A stretch of DNA of 64,000 nt from Lactobacillaceae bacterium L1_55_11 (GCA_029433155.1 JAQYTT010000001.1:62001-126000); one strand, 5' to 3'; shown: positions 54,351 to 63,343, counted from the first letter of the stretch. The notes: generated by a model from the letters alone, not told the origin. Made by a program: numbers and translations.

Positions 54351-54393
54351 GTGAGTGTACTCAGAAAAGAAAAAATAAAGAGGTAAGGTAAAC

Positions 54394-55305
54394 ATGAAGT
54401 TTGCGATGATCGGCCTAGGTAAGATGGGTCTTAACCTGGTAAAGAACGCTGTTGATCACGGTCATGAAGTTGTGGCCTTTGATTTGAACCCTGACTTTGT
54501 TCAGGAAGCAGCAGATTACTCTGACAAGGTTGAAGGGGCTACTAGCATTGATGACATGCTTTCAAAGCTCCCAACGCCAAAGATTGTCTGGGTCATGGTA
54601 CCCGCAGGTATGCCTACTAACTCAACCATTGATACTTTGATTGAGAAGATGGATGCCGGTGACATCATCATCGATGGTGGAAACTCAAACTACAAGGACA
54701 ACCTGGCTCAAAACGAGCGGACGACTGCCGCTGGTATCAAGTTCTTCGATGCCGGTACTTCTGGTGGAATGAACGGTGCCCGTAACGGTGGTAACTTCAT
54801 GATTGGTGGCGATGACCCTGAAGCATGGAAGATCTTGGAGCCATTGTTCAAGTCAATCTCAGAACCTGATGGCTACCTTTACACTGGTCGCCTTGGTTCA
54901 GGTCACTACCTGAAGATGGTCCATAACGGAATTGAATATGGAATGATGCAGGCGATTGCCGAAGGATTTGAAGTTTTGGAAGCTTCACAGTTCGACTACG
55001 ATTACGCCGCAGTTGCTAAGCTTTGGAACCATGGTTCGGTTATCCGTTCATGGCTCATGGAGTTGGCTGAAGAGCAGTTCGACAAGGACCCTAAGCTTTC
55101 AGCTATTTCAGGTCGGATGCACTCATCTGGTGAAGGTAAGTGGACGGTTGAGGAATCTCTTGATTTGGAAGTTCCTGCCCCAGTTATCTACCTTTCACTG
55201 GCAATGCGTTACCGTTCCCTGCAAGAAGATACTTTCAGTGGAAAAGTGGTTTCAGCCCTACGTAACGGCTTCGGTGGTCACGCAATGGATGCGGCCAAGA
55301 AGTAA
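54394..55305 (+). CDS. gnd: 6-phosphogluconate dehydrogenase, short form
   Basis: 303 residues, the short type (GntZ/YqeC-like), not the ~470-residue classical form. NAD-binding IGLGKMGLNLVKNAVDHG, FDAGTSGGMNGARNGG (substrate loop) and catalytic lysine in HYLKMVHNGIEYGMM. It decarboxylates 6-phosphogluconate to ribulose 5-phosphate, central to heterofermentative sugar use. Asp after the glycine loop (AFDLNP) suggests NAD preference. Strong codon bias implies high expression. Ends in a terminator, so gntK has its own transcript or read-through. Confidence 0.93.
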   Translation: MKFAMIGLGKMGLNLVKNAVDHGHEVVAFDLNPDFVQEAADYSDKVEGATSIDDMLSKLPTPKIVWVMVPAGMPTNSTIDTLIEKMDAGDIIIDGGNSNYKDNLAQNERTTAAGIKFFDAGTSGGMNGARNGGNFMIGGDDPEAWKILEPLFKSISEPDGYLYTGRLGSGHYLKMVHNGIEYGMMQAIAEGFEVLEASQFDYDYAAVAKLWNHGSVIRSWLMELAEEQFDKDPKLSAISGRMHSSGEGKWTVEESLDLEVPAPVIYLSLAMRYRSLQEDTFSGKVVSALRNGFGGHAMDAAKK

Positions 55306-55328
55306 GACTAGGTGCCTTATTCCGGTAA

Positions 55329-55353
55329 AAGAGAGCTCCCTTTAATCGGGGAG
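55329..55353 (+). terminator. terminator after gnd
   Basis: AAGAGAGCTCCC, loop TTTAATC, GGGGAGCTCTTT, then CT-rich tail. Confidence 0.8.
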
Positions 55354-55399
55354 CTCTTTCTATTTGTACAACCTTGATTAAGATTAATGGAGTTAATTC

Positions 55400-56938
55400 A
55401 TGGATTATATGATTGGTGTCGATTTGGGGACGACGTCCACCAAGGCGGTACTCTTTGACGATCAAAACAAGGTGGTGGCCCAGTCCAACATGGGCTACGA
55501 CCTCTACCGTGACATCCCCGACATGGCCGAAGAAGACATGGAAGAAATCTTTGTGGCCTTTGTCAATTCCATTGGATCAGTCATCCGTAAGGTTGATTTG
55601 TCCGATGGAGATAAGATTGCGGCCGTTTCCTTTTCATCAGCCATGCACTCGCTGATTGCCTTTGACGAGGATTGGAAGCCTTTGACCCGGGTCATTACCT
55701 GGGCTGATACTCGGGCGGTCGATTACTCAGACAAGCTCAAGGAAAGTGGCCTGGGTCAAGAAATTTATAGCAAGACTGGTACGCCCATCCATCCAATGGC
55801 ACCGCTGTCAAAGTTGATGTGGCTCAAGGCCGAGCATCCCGAAATCGCCGATAAGGCGGCCCACTACCTGGGTATTAAGGAATTCATCTTCCACCGCCTC
55901 TTTGGGGCCAATAAGATGGATATCTCCATCGCCTCTGGAACCGGGCTCTTTAACATCTTTGACCTGAAGTGGGATAAGCAGGCCTTAGAAGTAGCTGGCA
56001 TTACTGAAAAGCAGCTGCCTGAGCCAGTTTCTCCTTATGAATATGAGACTAAGATGCTGCCTAAGTATGCAGCGGTTATGGGTCTCCTAGAAGACACACC
56101 CTTTGTCTACGGTGCTGGGGATGGACCCTTGTCTAATCTCGGTGTTGATGCTGTTAAACCTGGGGTGGCGGCGATTACGATTGGTACTTCCGGTGCCATC
56201 CGAGTTACTTCCGATAAGCCCGTGATTGACCCCAAGGGTCGGACCTTTACCTATGCCTTGGATAAGGACCACTGGGTGGTCGGTGGGCCGGTTAACAACG
56301 GTGGCGATGTCTTCCGTTGGGCCCGCGACAATCTCTTTGATGCCGAAAAGTCAACGGCGGCCTTGTTGGGACGCGATGCTTACGACTTGATGACTGAGAT
56401 TGCCGCCCGGATTCCAGCTGGTTCAGACGGTCTGCTCTTCCACCCCTACCTGGGTGGCGAGCGTGCGCCCATCTGGGATGCCAACGCCCGGGGTTCCTTC
56501 TTTGGTTTGAACCACAGCCACACCCGCGCCAACATGCTGCGGGCGGTGCTGGAAGGGATTACCTTTAACGTTTACATGGTTTCCTTGGCCCTAGAAGAAG
56601 TCGTTGGGAGCTTGAAGTCAATTCAGGCGACCGGCGGCTTTGCCCGGTCACCACTGTGGCGGCAAATGTTTGCGGATATTTTCGAACAGCCGGTTACGGT
56701 TCCTCAGGCCTTTGAGTCTGGTGCCTTAGCCGCTGTCATCATGGCCCAAAAGGCCCTTGGTAAGATTGACAGTATCTATGAAATTGCCAACTACATTGGT
56801 GATTCCAATACCTACCAACCTGATCCAGAAAACTTCCAGGCCTACCGTGAACTGGCACCAATCTTTATCCGCCTGTCACGTCAGTTGCAGACCGAGTACG
56901 ATAACATCGCCCGCTTCCAGCGGGAACACTCCCGTTAA
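55400..56938 (+). CDS. gntK: gluconokinase (FGGY family)
   Basis: 512 residues. FGGY carbohydrate kinase: MIGVDLGTTSTKAVLFD phosphate-binding start, VITWADTRA, GAGDGPLSNLGVDAVKPG and GGFARSPLWRQMFADIF (C-terminal signature). Substrate assignment to gluconate follows from closeness to GntK and from neighbours gnd and gntP. Product 6-phosphogluconate feeds gnd. Start ATG 55400 follows GGAG. Confidence 0.92.
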   Translation: MDYMIGVDLGTTSTKAVLFDDQNKVVAQSNMGYDLYRDIPDMAEEDMEEIFVAFVNSIGSVIRKVDLSDGDKIAAVSFSSAMHSLIAFDEDWKPLTRVITWADTRAVDYSDKLKESGLGQEIYSKTGTPIHPMAPLSKLMWLKAEHPEIADKAAHYLGIKEFIFHRLFGANKMDISIASGTGLFNIFDLKWDKQALEVAGITEKQLPEPVSPYEYETKMLPKYAAVMGLLEDTPFVYGAGDGPLSNLGVDAVKPGVAAITIGTSGAIRVTSDKPVIDPKGRTFTYALDKDHWVVGGPVNNGGDVFRWARDNLFDAEKSTAALLGRDAYDLMTEIAARIPAGSDGLLFHPYLGGERAPIWDANARGSFFGLNHSHTRANMLRAVLEGITFNVYMVSLALEEVVGSLKSIQATGGFARSPLWRQMFADIFEQPVTVPQAFESGALAAVIMAQKALGKIDSIYEIANYIGDSNTYQPDPENFQAYRELAPIFIRLSRQLQTEYDNIARFQREHSR

Positions 56939-56959
56939 ACCCACTACACTATTTAAAGA

Positions 56960-56993
56960 AAAGGAAAGAAGTTTAGACTTCAATAATTAATTA
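56960..56993 (+). promoter_or_regulatory. hairpin between ribosome site and gntP start
   Basis: AAAGGAAAG (56960-56967 region) is followed by GAAGT-TTAG-ACTTC (56968-56981), then the ATG at 56993. The linear distance is about 25 bases; folding would shorten it to about 11. Confidence 0.4.
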
Positions 56994-58375
56994 TGGCCTT
57001 TATTATGTTAGGGGTTTCCATCTTAATCTTGCTCTTATTGATTACCAAGCTTAAGTTGAATACCTTTGTTGCTTTGGTTATTACCGCCTTTATCCTGGCC
57101 TTACTGCTGGGTATGCCGCCAATGAAAATTCCGGATGCCGTGCTTGGTAACCAGGGAATGGGCAATATCTTAGGTTCTAACGCCGTCATCTTCATCTTTG
57201 GTGGCATGATTGGTCGTTTGGTGGCCGATGCCGGTGGTTCTTACCGAATTGCTAAAACCCTGATTGACTGGTTTGGTCTCAAGCGCCTGCAGTGGGCAGT
57301 CTTGCTGGCCTCCTTTATTATCGGTATCTCGATGATTTTCGGGGTGGGGATGGTGCTCTTAATCCCAATCGTCTTCGCGGTGGCCATTGAGGCCGGCGTG
57401 CCCCTCCTGTCATTAGGAATTTCAATGACAGCGGCCCTGAGTTCAGCCCAGGGGTTTTTGCCCCCACAACCAGCCCCTACGGCGGTGGCTTCCCAGTTGC
57501 ATGCCAACGTGGGACTGATGCTGATGGTTGGTTTGGTGGTCGCCATTACGACGGCCGTGGTGGCGGGTCCAGTCTTTACTAAGCTGGCCCAGAAATATGC
57601 GCCAGATGCCTTTCAGTTTAAGCCCTACATCGAAGCGGTGGGGGAGGTCCAGGAATACGACCTGGAGAAGTCGCCTAGCTTTGGTCTATCGGTACTGACC
57701 TCAGTCTTTCCCCTGATCTTCATGGTGATTGCCACGATTTACAAGTTGGTGGTCACTGGTAGTAAGGTGCCCGCTCATCCGGACATGGCCTACCAAATCA
57801 TTGATTTCCTGGCCAACCCAGCCGTGGCCATGACCATTTCTTTGGTCTTTGCCATCTTTGCCATGGGTATTTTCCAAGGCCGGGATATGAAAACGGTCGG
57901 TGCTTCCCTGAACGAGGGAATGATGGCTGTCGCCGGTATCCTGCTGATTGTCGGTGGTGGTGGCGCCCTGCGTGGGGTCCTGGTTAGTTCTGGCATGTCC
58001 AACCAAATCGCCAGCCTCTTCCAGTCTCACGGTGCCATGAGTCCCATCATGATTGTCATCTTTGCCTGGGCAGTGGCCTCAATCCTGCGAATTGCCGTTG
58101 GTTCCGCCACGGTAGCCGGGATTACGGCCGTTGGGGTGGTTAACGGTATCTTGGCTAGCAACCCCCACGGAGACATGCTCCTAGTGCTGGTGGCCCTGGC
58201 CATCGGTGCTGGTTCTCTGATTGCTTCCCACGTCAATGATGCTGGTTTCTGGATTTTCAAAGAGTTCTTTGACCTGACTGTTAAGCAGACCTTCCAGATT
58301 TGGACCGTCTTGGAAACCGTTATTTCCATTACCGGATTAATTGTTATTTTGATTTTTACCGCTATCTTTGTCTAG
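56993..58375 (+). CDS. gntP: gluconate permease, GntP family
   Basis: 460 residues, about twelve membrane helices. VFIFGGMIGRLVADAGGSYRIAKTL and SAQGFLPPQPAPTAVA are GntP-family hallmarks, as is the C-terminal GSLIASHVNDAGFW. Imports gluconate with protons for gntK. An in-frame stop at 56984 excludes a longer start. Confidence 0.92.
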   Translation: MAFIMLGVSILILLLLITKLKLNTFVALVITAFILALLLGMPPMKIPDAVLGNQGMGNILGSNAVIFIFGGMIGRLVADAGGSYRIAKTLIDWFGLKRLQWAVLLASFIIGISMIFGVGMVLLIPIVFAVAIEAGVPLLSLGISMTAALSSAQGFLPPQPAPTAVASQLHANVGLMLMVGLVVAITTAVVAGPVFTKLAQKYAPDAFQFKPYIEAVGEVQEYDLEKSPSFGLSVLTSVFPLIFMVIATIYKLVVTGSKVPAHPDMAYQIIDFLANPAVAMTISLVFAIFAMGIFQGRDMKTVGASLNEGMMAVAGILLIVGGGGALRGVLVSSGMSNQIASLFQSHGAMSPIMIVIFAWAVASILRIAVGSATVAGITAVGVVNGILASNPHGDMLLVLVALAIGAGSLIASHVNDAGFWIFKEFFDLTVKQTFQIWTVLETVISITGLIVILIFTAIFV

Positions 58376-58386
58376 AAAGTGGCATT

Positions 58387-58410
58387 AAAAGCCCGTTTAT
58401 CGGGCTTTTT
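58387..58410 (+). terminator. terminator after gntP
   Basis: AAAAGCCCG, loop TTTAT, CGGGCTTTTT. Confidence 0.9.
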
Positions 58411-58418
58411 GCTTTGAT

Positions 58419-58447
58419 TTGCATTTATCGGACGAGGCTTGTACAAT
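58419..58447 (+). promoter_or_regulatory. promoter of the aspartate-type permease gene
   Basis: TTGCAT (58419-58424), 17 bases, TACAAT (58442-58447). An inverted repeat GTGACCA/TGGTCAC (58449-58455 / 58474-58480) lies right after it in the leader. Confidence 0.65.
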
Positions 58448-58514
58448 GGTGACCATTGGTTAAGAAATTTGAGTGGTCACTTTTCCGGCCATGGAAAATA
58501 TTTGGAAGGGAATT

Positions 58515-60110
58515 ATGAAAAATAAAAAGATTGGCTTAGTCCAGTTAGTATTACTTGGACTGGGTTCATTAATTGGATCAGGATGGCTCTTTGGATCATG
58601 GGAAGCAACCATGGTTGCTGGACCAGCGGCCATCCTCTCCTGGATTGTCGGTGCCCTCGTGATTGGCGCCATTGCCTATAACTACGTGGAATTGGGGGCG
58701 ATGTTCCCCGAATCTGGGGGAATGAGTAAGTATGCTCAGTATACCCACGGTTCGCTCTTAGGCTTTATCGCCTCATGGGCCAACTGGGTTTCCCTGGTTA
58801 CCATTATCCCAATTGAAGCGGTGGCAGCCGTTCAGTATATGAGTACCTGGCCTTGGGCCTGGGCTAACTGGACCCACCACTTCGTGGTCCGTGGTCAAAT
58901 TACCACGCCTGGTTTGCTGGTGGTCTTTGGCTTCATCGCCATCTTCACCCTCCTGAACTACTGGTCAGTTGAGCTATTGACTCGCTTTACGACCTTCATT
59001 TCATTCTTCAAGTTGGGTGTGCCAATTTTGACGATTGTGATGCTGACTTTGTCAGGCTTCCATCCACAAAACTACGGTTCTAACCTGCACGAGTTCATGC
59101 CTTATGGTAGTGCGCCAATCTTTGCGGCCACGACCGTTTCTGGAATTATCTTCTCCTTCAACGCCTTCCAGACCATTATTAACATGGGTAGTGAAGTTGA
59201 GAATCCTAAGCGTAACATTTACCGTGGTATCACTATTTCACTTGGTATCAGTGCCTTACTCTACATCTTGATTCAGAGTACCTTTATTACGGCCATTGAT
59301 CCTTCTGAGATTGCTAAGTACGGTTGGCATGGTATTAACTTCCAGTCACCATTTGCTGACTTGGCCATCTTGCTGGGTATTCACTGGTTAGCAGTGCTGC
59401 TCTACGTTGATGCCTTTGTTTCACCATTTGGTACCGGGGTTTCCTTCGTGGCCTCAACTGGCCGGGCTCTAGCAGCCATGACCAGTAACAACCACATCCC
59501 CAAGTTTGTTGGTAAGATTAACGAAGCCTATGGTATTCCTCGAATTGCCATGGTGACCAACGCCGTCTTGAGTATGCTGATGGTGTCAATCTTCCGTTCT
59601 TGGGGAACGCTGGCCGCCGTGATTTCGACGGCGACGCTGATTGCTTATTTGACTGGACCGGTTACGGTTATGTCACTGCGTAAGATGGCCCCTAACTTCA
59701 CCCGTCCGGTCAAGTCCAAGCTGATGAAGTACATGGCCCCAATTGCCTTTGTGCTCGCCTCACTGGCTACTTACTGGGCAATGTGGCCAACCACGGTCGA
59801 AGTTATCATCCTGATCGCCCTGGGTCTGCCTTTCTATTTCTTCTACGAAATGCGGCAGGGCTGGGACAAGGAACGGGCTAAGAAGCAGTTAGCCGGTAGT
59901 ACTTGGATGATTGGTTACCTGGTGGTCCTTTCTCTGATGTCTTACATCGGTAGTAAGGAATTCCACGGCCAGGGTTGGGTACCATACCCACTCGACTTCT
60001 TGATGGTAATCATTGTTGCCCTTGGCTTCTACTTCTGGGGAACTGGTAGCCGTTTGAAGACTGGTGCTTTCCGCCGGGCTCAGAAGGTTAACAGCAAGGT
60101 CGAAAAGTAA
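58515..60110 (+). CDS. amino-acid permease, APC superfamily (YveA/aspartate-type)
   Basis: 531 residues from ATG 58515 (AAGGGA upstream; the earlier ATG at 58473 lies within a hairpin). About 13 membrane spans. IGLVQLVLLGLGSLIGSGWLFGSWEA and YAQYTHGSLLGFIASWANW resemble Bacillus YveA, an aspartate-proton symporter; NMGSEVENPKRNIYRGI is the APC loop after helix 6. Substrate is therefore probably an acidic or small amino acid, at family level only. Confidence 0.82.
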   Translation: MKNKKIGLVQLVLLGLGSLIGSGWLFGSWEATMVAGPAAILSWIVGALVIGAIAYNYVELGAMFPESGGMSKYAQYTHGSLLGFIASWANWVSLVTIIPIEAVAAVQYMSTWPWAWANWTHHFVVRGQITTPGLLVVFGFIAIFTLLNYWSVELLTRFTTFISFFKLGVPILTIVMLTLSGFHPQNYGSNLHEFMPYGSAPIFAATTVSGIIFSFNAFQTIINMGSEVENPKRNIYRGITISLGISALLYILIQSTFITAIDPSEIAKYGWHGINFQSPFADLAILLGIHWLAVLLYVDAFVSPFGTGVSFVASTGRALAAMTSNNHIPKFVGKINEAYGIPRIAMVTNAVLSMLMVSIFRSWGTLAAVISTATLIAYLTGPVTVMSLRKMAPNFTRPVKSKLMKYMAPIAFVLASLATYWAMWPTTVEVIILIALGLPFYFFYEMRQGWDKERAKKQLAGSTWMIGYLVVLSLMSYIGSKEFHGQGWVPYPLDFLMVIIVALGFYFWGTGSRLKTGAFRRAQKVNSKVEK

Positions 60111-60124
60111 AATATTAAATCGGT

Positions 60125-60150
60125 AAAGGTCCGCGTAAGCGGGCCTTTTT
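60125..60150 (+). terminator. terminator after the aspartate-type permease
   Basis: AAAGGTCCGC, loop GTAA, GCGGGCCTTT, T-tract. Confidence 0.88.
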
Positions 60151-60170
60151 GCTGCCTTTGGTTAACTTTA

Positions 60171-60201
60171 TTGACATGTATATTAGAGAAATGCTAATAT
60201 A
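60171..60201 (+). promoter_or_regulatory. promoter with a perfect dyad before the second permease
   Basis: TTGACA (60171-60176), 18 bases, TAATAT (60195-60200). TATATTAG (60179-60186) and CTAATATA (60194-60201) form a perfect inverted repeat with a 7-base spacer that covers spacer and -10, a likely repressor site. Confidence 0.7.
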
Positions 60202-60247
60202 TTCGCATTGATTACTATCAAATCAGAGATTTTTTGGAGGAAGACCT

Positions 60248-61681
60248 ATGTCAAAGGGGAATATGGGCGGTTGGATGCACCGAGCGTCCCCAGCAAGTTT
60301 TGAGGTGAGCGATAGCCACTTAAAGAAGACCTTGGGGGTTAAGGAAATGTTGGCGCTGGGAGTGGGAACGATTGTTTCTACAGCCATCTTTACTTTGCCT
60401 GGAATCGTGGCGGCCAACTACGCCGGTCCAGCCGTGGCCCTGTCTTTCGTGGTGGCGGCCATCGTTTCTGGAATGGTGGCCTTTGCCTATGCTGAATTCG
60501 CCTCAGCCTTGCCCTTTGCTGGCTCAGCCTATTCATGGTTGAACGTGGTCTTTGGTGAAGTTTTTGGCTGGATTGCCGGTTGGGCCCTTTTGGCCGAGTA
60601 CTTCATTGCCGTGGCCTTCGTGGCTTCGGGTTGGTCGGCCAACTTTAAGGTCTTCCTATCAACTTTCCACGTAGAATTACCCAAGGCCCTGGCTGGTTCC
60701 TTTGCAGCCGGTAACGGTGGGGTAGTGGACATTTTGTCCCTGCTGGCCATGCTGCTGGTGGCGGTGCTGCTTTGGTTTGGGACTAAGAACACAGCCTTAG
60801 TGGAAAACTTCCTGGTGGTTGGTAAGGTGATTGTGATTCTGATCTTTATCGCTGTTGGTTTGACTGCTATTCACCCTAATAACTACGTGCCTTTCATTCC
60901 CGAAGCTAAGCCAGGTACTAATTTTGGTGGTTTGAACGGTATCATTAAGGGAGCCGCTGAAATTTTCTTGGCCTATATTGGCTTTGATTCAATTGCGGCC
61001 AACTCGGCCGAAGCCAAGAACCCACAAAAGACCATGCCTCGCGGTATTATTGGTTCCCTGGCCATGGCAACGGCCCTCTTTGTGGCCGTTTCCCTAGTGC
61101 TGGTTGGTATGTTCCACTACACCACTTATGCTAACGATGCCGCCCCAGCCGCGACGGCCCTGATTAAGGCTGGTCACGTCTACACGTCCAACCTCCTGTC
61201 AGTAGTGGCCCTGGCTGGAATGTTCACCGCCATTATCGGTATGATGCTGGCTGGTTCCCGTCTGATTTATGCCTTTGGTCGGGACGGCCTACTGCCAGCT
61301 GGCCTGGGTAAGCTTAACAAGAAGGGCCTACCTAACGTAGCCCTGGCTACCCTGACCATCATTGCCATGCTGGTTGGTTCAGTCTTTAGCTTTACCGAGC
61401 TGTCCGGCCTGATTTCAGCTGGAACCTTGATTGCCTTTATCATGGTTTCGCTGGGTATTTATGCCCTCCGTTCCCGCGAAGGTAAGGATATCCCAGTGCC
61501 CGGCTTCAAGATGCCACTCTATCCAGTGCTGCCAGCTCTAGCTGCGGCCGGTGCCGCCTTTATTTTCTGGAACTTGGCCCCAATGGCTAAGATTGCGGCC
61601 GGCATCTGGTTCCTGTTCGGATTGCTGGTCTACGGGGCTTATGGCTTCTGGCACAGTAATTTGAAAAAGGATAAAGATTAA
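60248..61681 (+). CDS. amino-acid permease, APC superfamily (CAT/YfnA-like)
   Basis: 477 residues, twelve membrane spans. KEMLALGVGTIVSTAIFTLPG is the helix-1 motif, AEFASALPFAGSAYSWLNVVFGE a CAT-family hallmark, and IAANSAEAKNPQKTMPRGI the conserved loop. YfnA-type members carry cationic or branched/small neutral amino acids. GGAGG precedes the ATG. The aminotransferase-like isoleucine epimerase follows 71 bases later, suggesting a branched-chain amino-acid role (inference). Confidence 0.87.
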   Translation: MSKGNMGGWMHRASPASFEVSDSHLKKTLGVKEMLALGVGTIVSTAIFTLPGIVAANYAGPAVALSFVVAAIVSGMVAFAYAEFASALPFAGSAYSWLNVVFGEVFGWIAGWALLAEYFIAVAFVASGWSANFKVFLSTFHVELPKALAGSFAAGNGGVVDILSLLAMLLVAVLLWFGTKNTALVENFLVVGKVIVILIFIAVGLTAIHPNNYVPFIPEAKPGTNFGGLNGIIKGAAEIFLAYIGFDSIAANSAEAKNPQKTMPRGIIGSLAMATALFVAVSLVLVGMFHYTTYANDAAPAATALIKAGHVYTSNLLSVVALAGMFTAIIGMMLAGSRLIYAFGRDGLLPAGLGKLNKKGLPNVALATLTIIAMLVGSVFSFTELSGLISAGTLIAFIMVSLGIYALRSREGKDIPVPGFKMPLYPVLPALAAAGAAFIFWNLAPMAKIAAGIWFLFGLLVYGAYGFWHSNLKKDKD

Positions 61682-61697
61682 TTAATTGACCATTAGT

Positions 61698-61727
61698 AAG
61701 GGCCCTGATTTTACATTAGGGTCCTTT
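61698..61727 (+). terminator. weak hairpin between permease and epimerase genes
   Basis: AAGGGCCCT ... AGGGTCCTT with an 11-base loop and one G-T pair; few T follow, so read-through is likely. Confidence 0.4.
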
Positions 61728-61752
61728 GTGCTATCTAGAAGGGGAGTAAGCA

Positions 61753-63087
61753 ATGGATAAAAATCAGGAAATTTTAGACCAGGAAAGCCAGCACCTGGCC
61801 TCCGCGACCCGGATTGGCTACTTTGACATGGTGGTTGACCATGGGGAAGGGGCCACGATCACCGACGCGGACGGCCGCACTTACCTAGATCTCTTGGCCA
61901 GTGCCAGTGCTACCAATACCGGCCATTCCCACCCCAAGGTGGTCCAAGCAATCGCTAATCAGGCCCAGAAACTAATTCAGTACACCCCGGCCTATTTCAG
62001 TAACACGACTACGGCCAAATTGGTGGACCGACTGGCGGCCTTGGCACCGGGTGACTTTGACCACGAGGTGGCTTTTGGTAACTCCGGTTCAGATGCCAAC
62101 GATGCCATTATTAAGTTTGCCCGCGGTTATACCGGTCGCCAGTACGTGGTGAGCTTTACCGGGGCCTACCACGGTTCGACTTATGGTTCCTTGACGGTTT
62201 CGAGCTGTAGTTTGAACATGACCCGTAAAATTGGACCCCTTTTGCCTGGCGTGGTGAAGATGCCTTTCCCAGGGCCATCCGAACGGCTAGCCCGCGAAAG
62301 TGATGACGAATTCTCCGAGCGGCTCTTTGACCAGTTCCTGCTGCCCTTTAAGACCTACTTACCTGCCGATGAGGTCGCTTTAGTCCTGATTGAACCCATC
62401 CAGGGTGATGGCGGTATTATTAAAACCCCACAACACTACATGGACCTGCTCTATGAATTTACCCGCAAGCACGGGATTGTCTTTGCCGTTGATGAAGTTA
62501 ACCAGGGCCTAGGTCGGACCGGTAAGATGTGGTCGATTGATAACTTCAACATTGCCCCGGACCTGATGTCAGTGGGGAAGTCCTTGGCTAGTGGGCTACC
62601 TTTGAGTGCGGTAGTGGGTCGTAAGGACATCATGGAAAGTCTGGACGCACCGGCCAATGTCTACACCACCGCCGGTAACCCGGTGACCGCAGCTGCGGCC
62701 CTAGCCACCCTGGATGTGATTGAAGAAGAAGATTTGCCTGGTCGTTCGGCCCGCCTAGGTCAAAAGGCGGCCGAGTTCTTCCAGAATGCGGCCGAAAAAT
62801 ACAACTTCATCGCTGAACCTCGAGTTTACGGTTTAAATGCGGGGATTGACATCGTGGATCAGGCTGGCCAGCCCGACAGCGAGGCGGCTACCAAGTTGAT
62901 TTACCGTATCTTTGAGCTGGGCGCCATCATGATCACCCTCGGTGGCAATACTTTGCGCTTCCAGCCACCTCTGGTAATCACCGATGAACAGTTAGATGAA
63001 GCCTTTAAAATCCTGGACCAGGCCTTTACCGAACTGGCTGCTGGGAAGCTGAAAGCACCGGAAACCGACCACCATATCGGCTGGTGA
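61753..63087 (+). CDS. isoleucine 2-epimerase-like PLP enzyme (class III aminotransferase fold)
   Basis: 444 residues. It tracks Lactobacillus buchneri isoleucine 2-epimerase through long stretches: LLASASATNTGHSHPKVVQA, QKLIQYTPAYFSN, FGNSGSDANDAIIKFARGY and SLNMTRKIGPLLPGVV. The PLP lysine is in SVGKSLASGLPLSAV and the cofactor aspartate in FAVDEVNQGLGRTGKMW. That enzyme interconverts L-Ile and D-allo-Ile (and other branched-chain or neutral amino acids). A GABA/acetylornithine aminotransferase is the fall-back. AAGGGGAG precedes ATG 61753. Upstream permease and downstream alaS give an amino-acid setting. Confidence 0.85.
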   Translation: MDKNQEILDQESQHLASATRIGYFDMVVDHGEGATITDADGRTYLDLLASASATNTGHSHPKVVQAIANQAQKLIQYTPAYFSNTTTAKLVDRLAALAPGDFDHEVAFGNSGSDANDAIIKFARGYTGRQYVVSFTGAYHGSTYGSLTVSSCSLNMTRKIGPLLPGVVKMPFPGPSERLARESDDEFSERLFDQFLLPFKTYLPADEVALVLIEPIQGDGGIIKTPQHYMDLLYEFTRKHGIVFAVDEVNQGLGRTGKMWSIDNFNIAPDLMSVGKSLASGLPLSAVVGRKDIMESLDAPANVYTTAGNPVTAAAALATLDVIEEEDLPGRSARLGQKAAEFFQNAAEKYNFIAEPRVYGLNAGIDIVDQAGQPDSEAATKLIYRIFELGAIMITLGGNTLRFQPPLVITDEQLDEAFKILDQAFTELAAGKLKAPETDHHIGW

Positions 63088-63094
63088 ACTATGC

Positions 63095-63100
63095 TATAAT
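63095..63100 (+). promoter_or_regulatory. -10 element of the alaS leader promoter
   Basis: TATAAT follows the epimerase stop by seven bases. No good -35 is visible. Confidence 0.55.
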
Positions 63101-63107
63101 TATTATG

Positions 63108-63316
63108 TTGCTGGACATGTAGCGTCTGGTTAAGCTTTAGGAAGGCACTGGTAATTGAGAAGTGCTGCTGGGCCTTACGCTATGCTCCCAGTTCTGATTA
63201 GCCAAATGGCCGCTGCTCAGCGTTATGAGTTTAAAGGTAAAGATCAACGATACAAAGATCATTACAAATTGCGGTGGTACCACGGTAACGCGTCCGCATT
63301 TGTGATGGTCTTTTTT
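63108..63316 (+). promoter_or_regulatory. T-box riboswitch of alaS
   Basis: The T-box core TGGTACCACGG lies at 63275-63285, within the antiterminator region. The terminator pairs GATCATTACAAAT-GCGG (63257-63274) with CCGCATTTGTGATGGTC (63294-63310), then six T. Stem I spans about 63111-63195 (CTGG/CCAG, TAGCG/CGCTA); the loop between these helices contains GCT, an alanine codon and candidate specifier. Uncharged tRNA-Ala should favour read-through. The specifier is the least certain part. Confidence 0.9.
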
Positions 63317-63343
63317 GCTTTAAAAGATTAGGAGATTGACACC

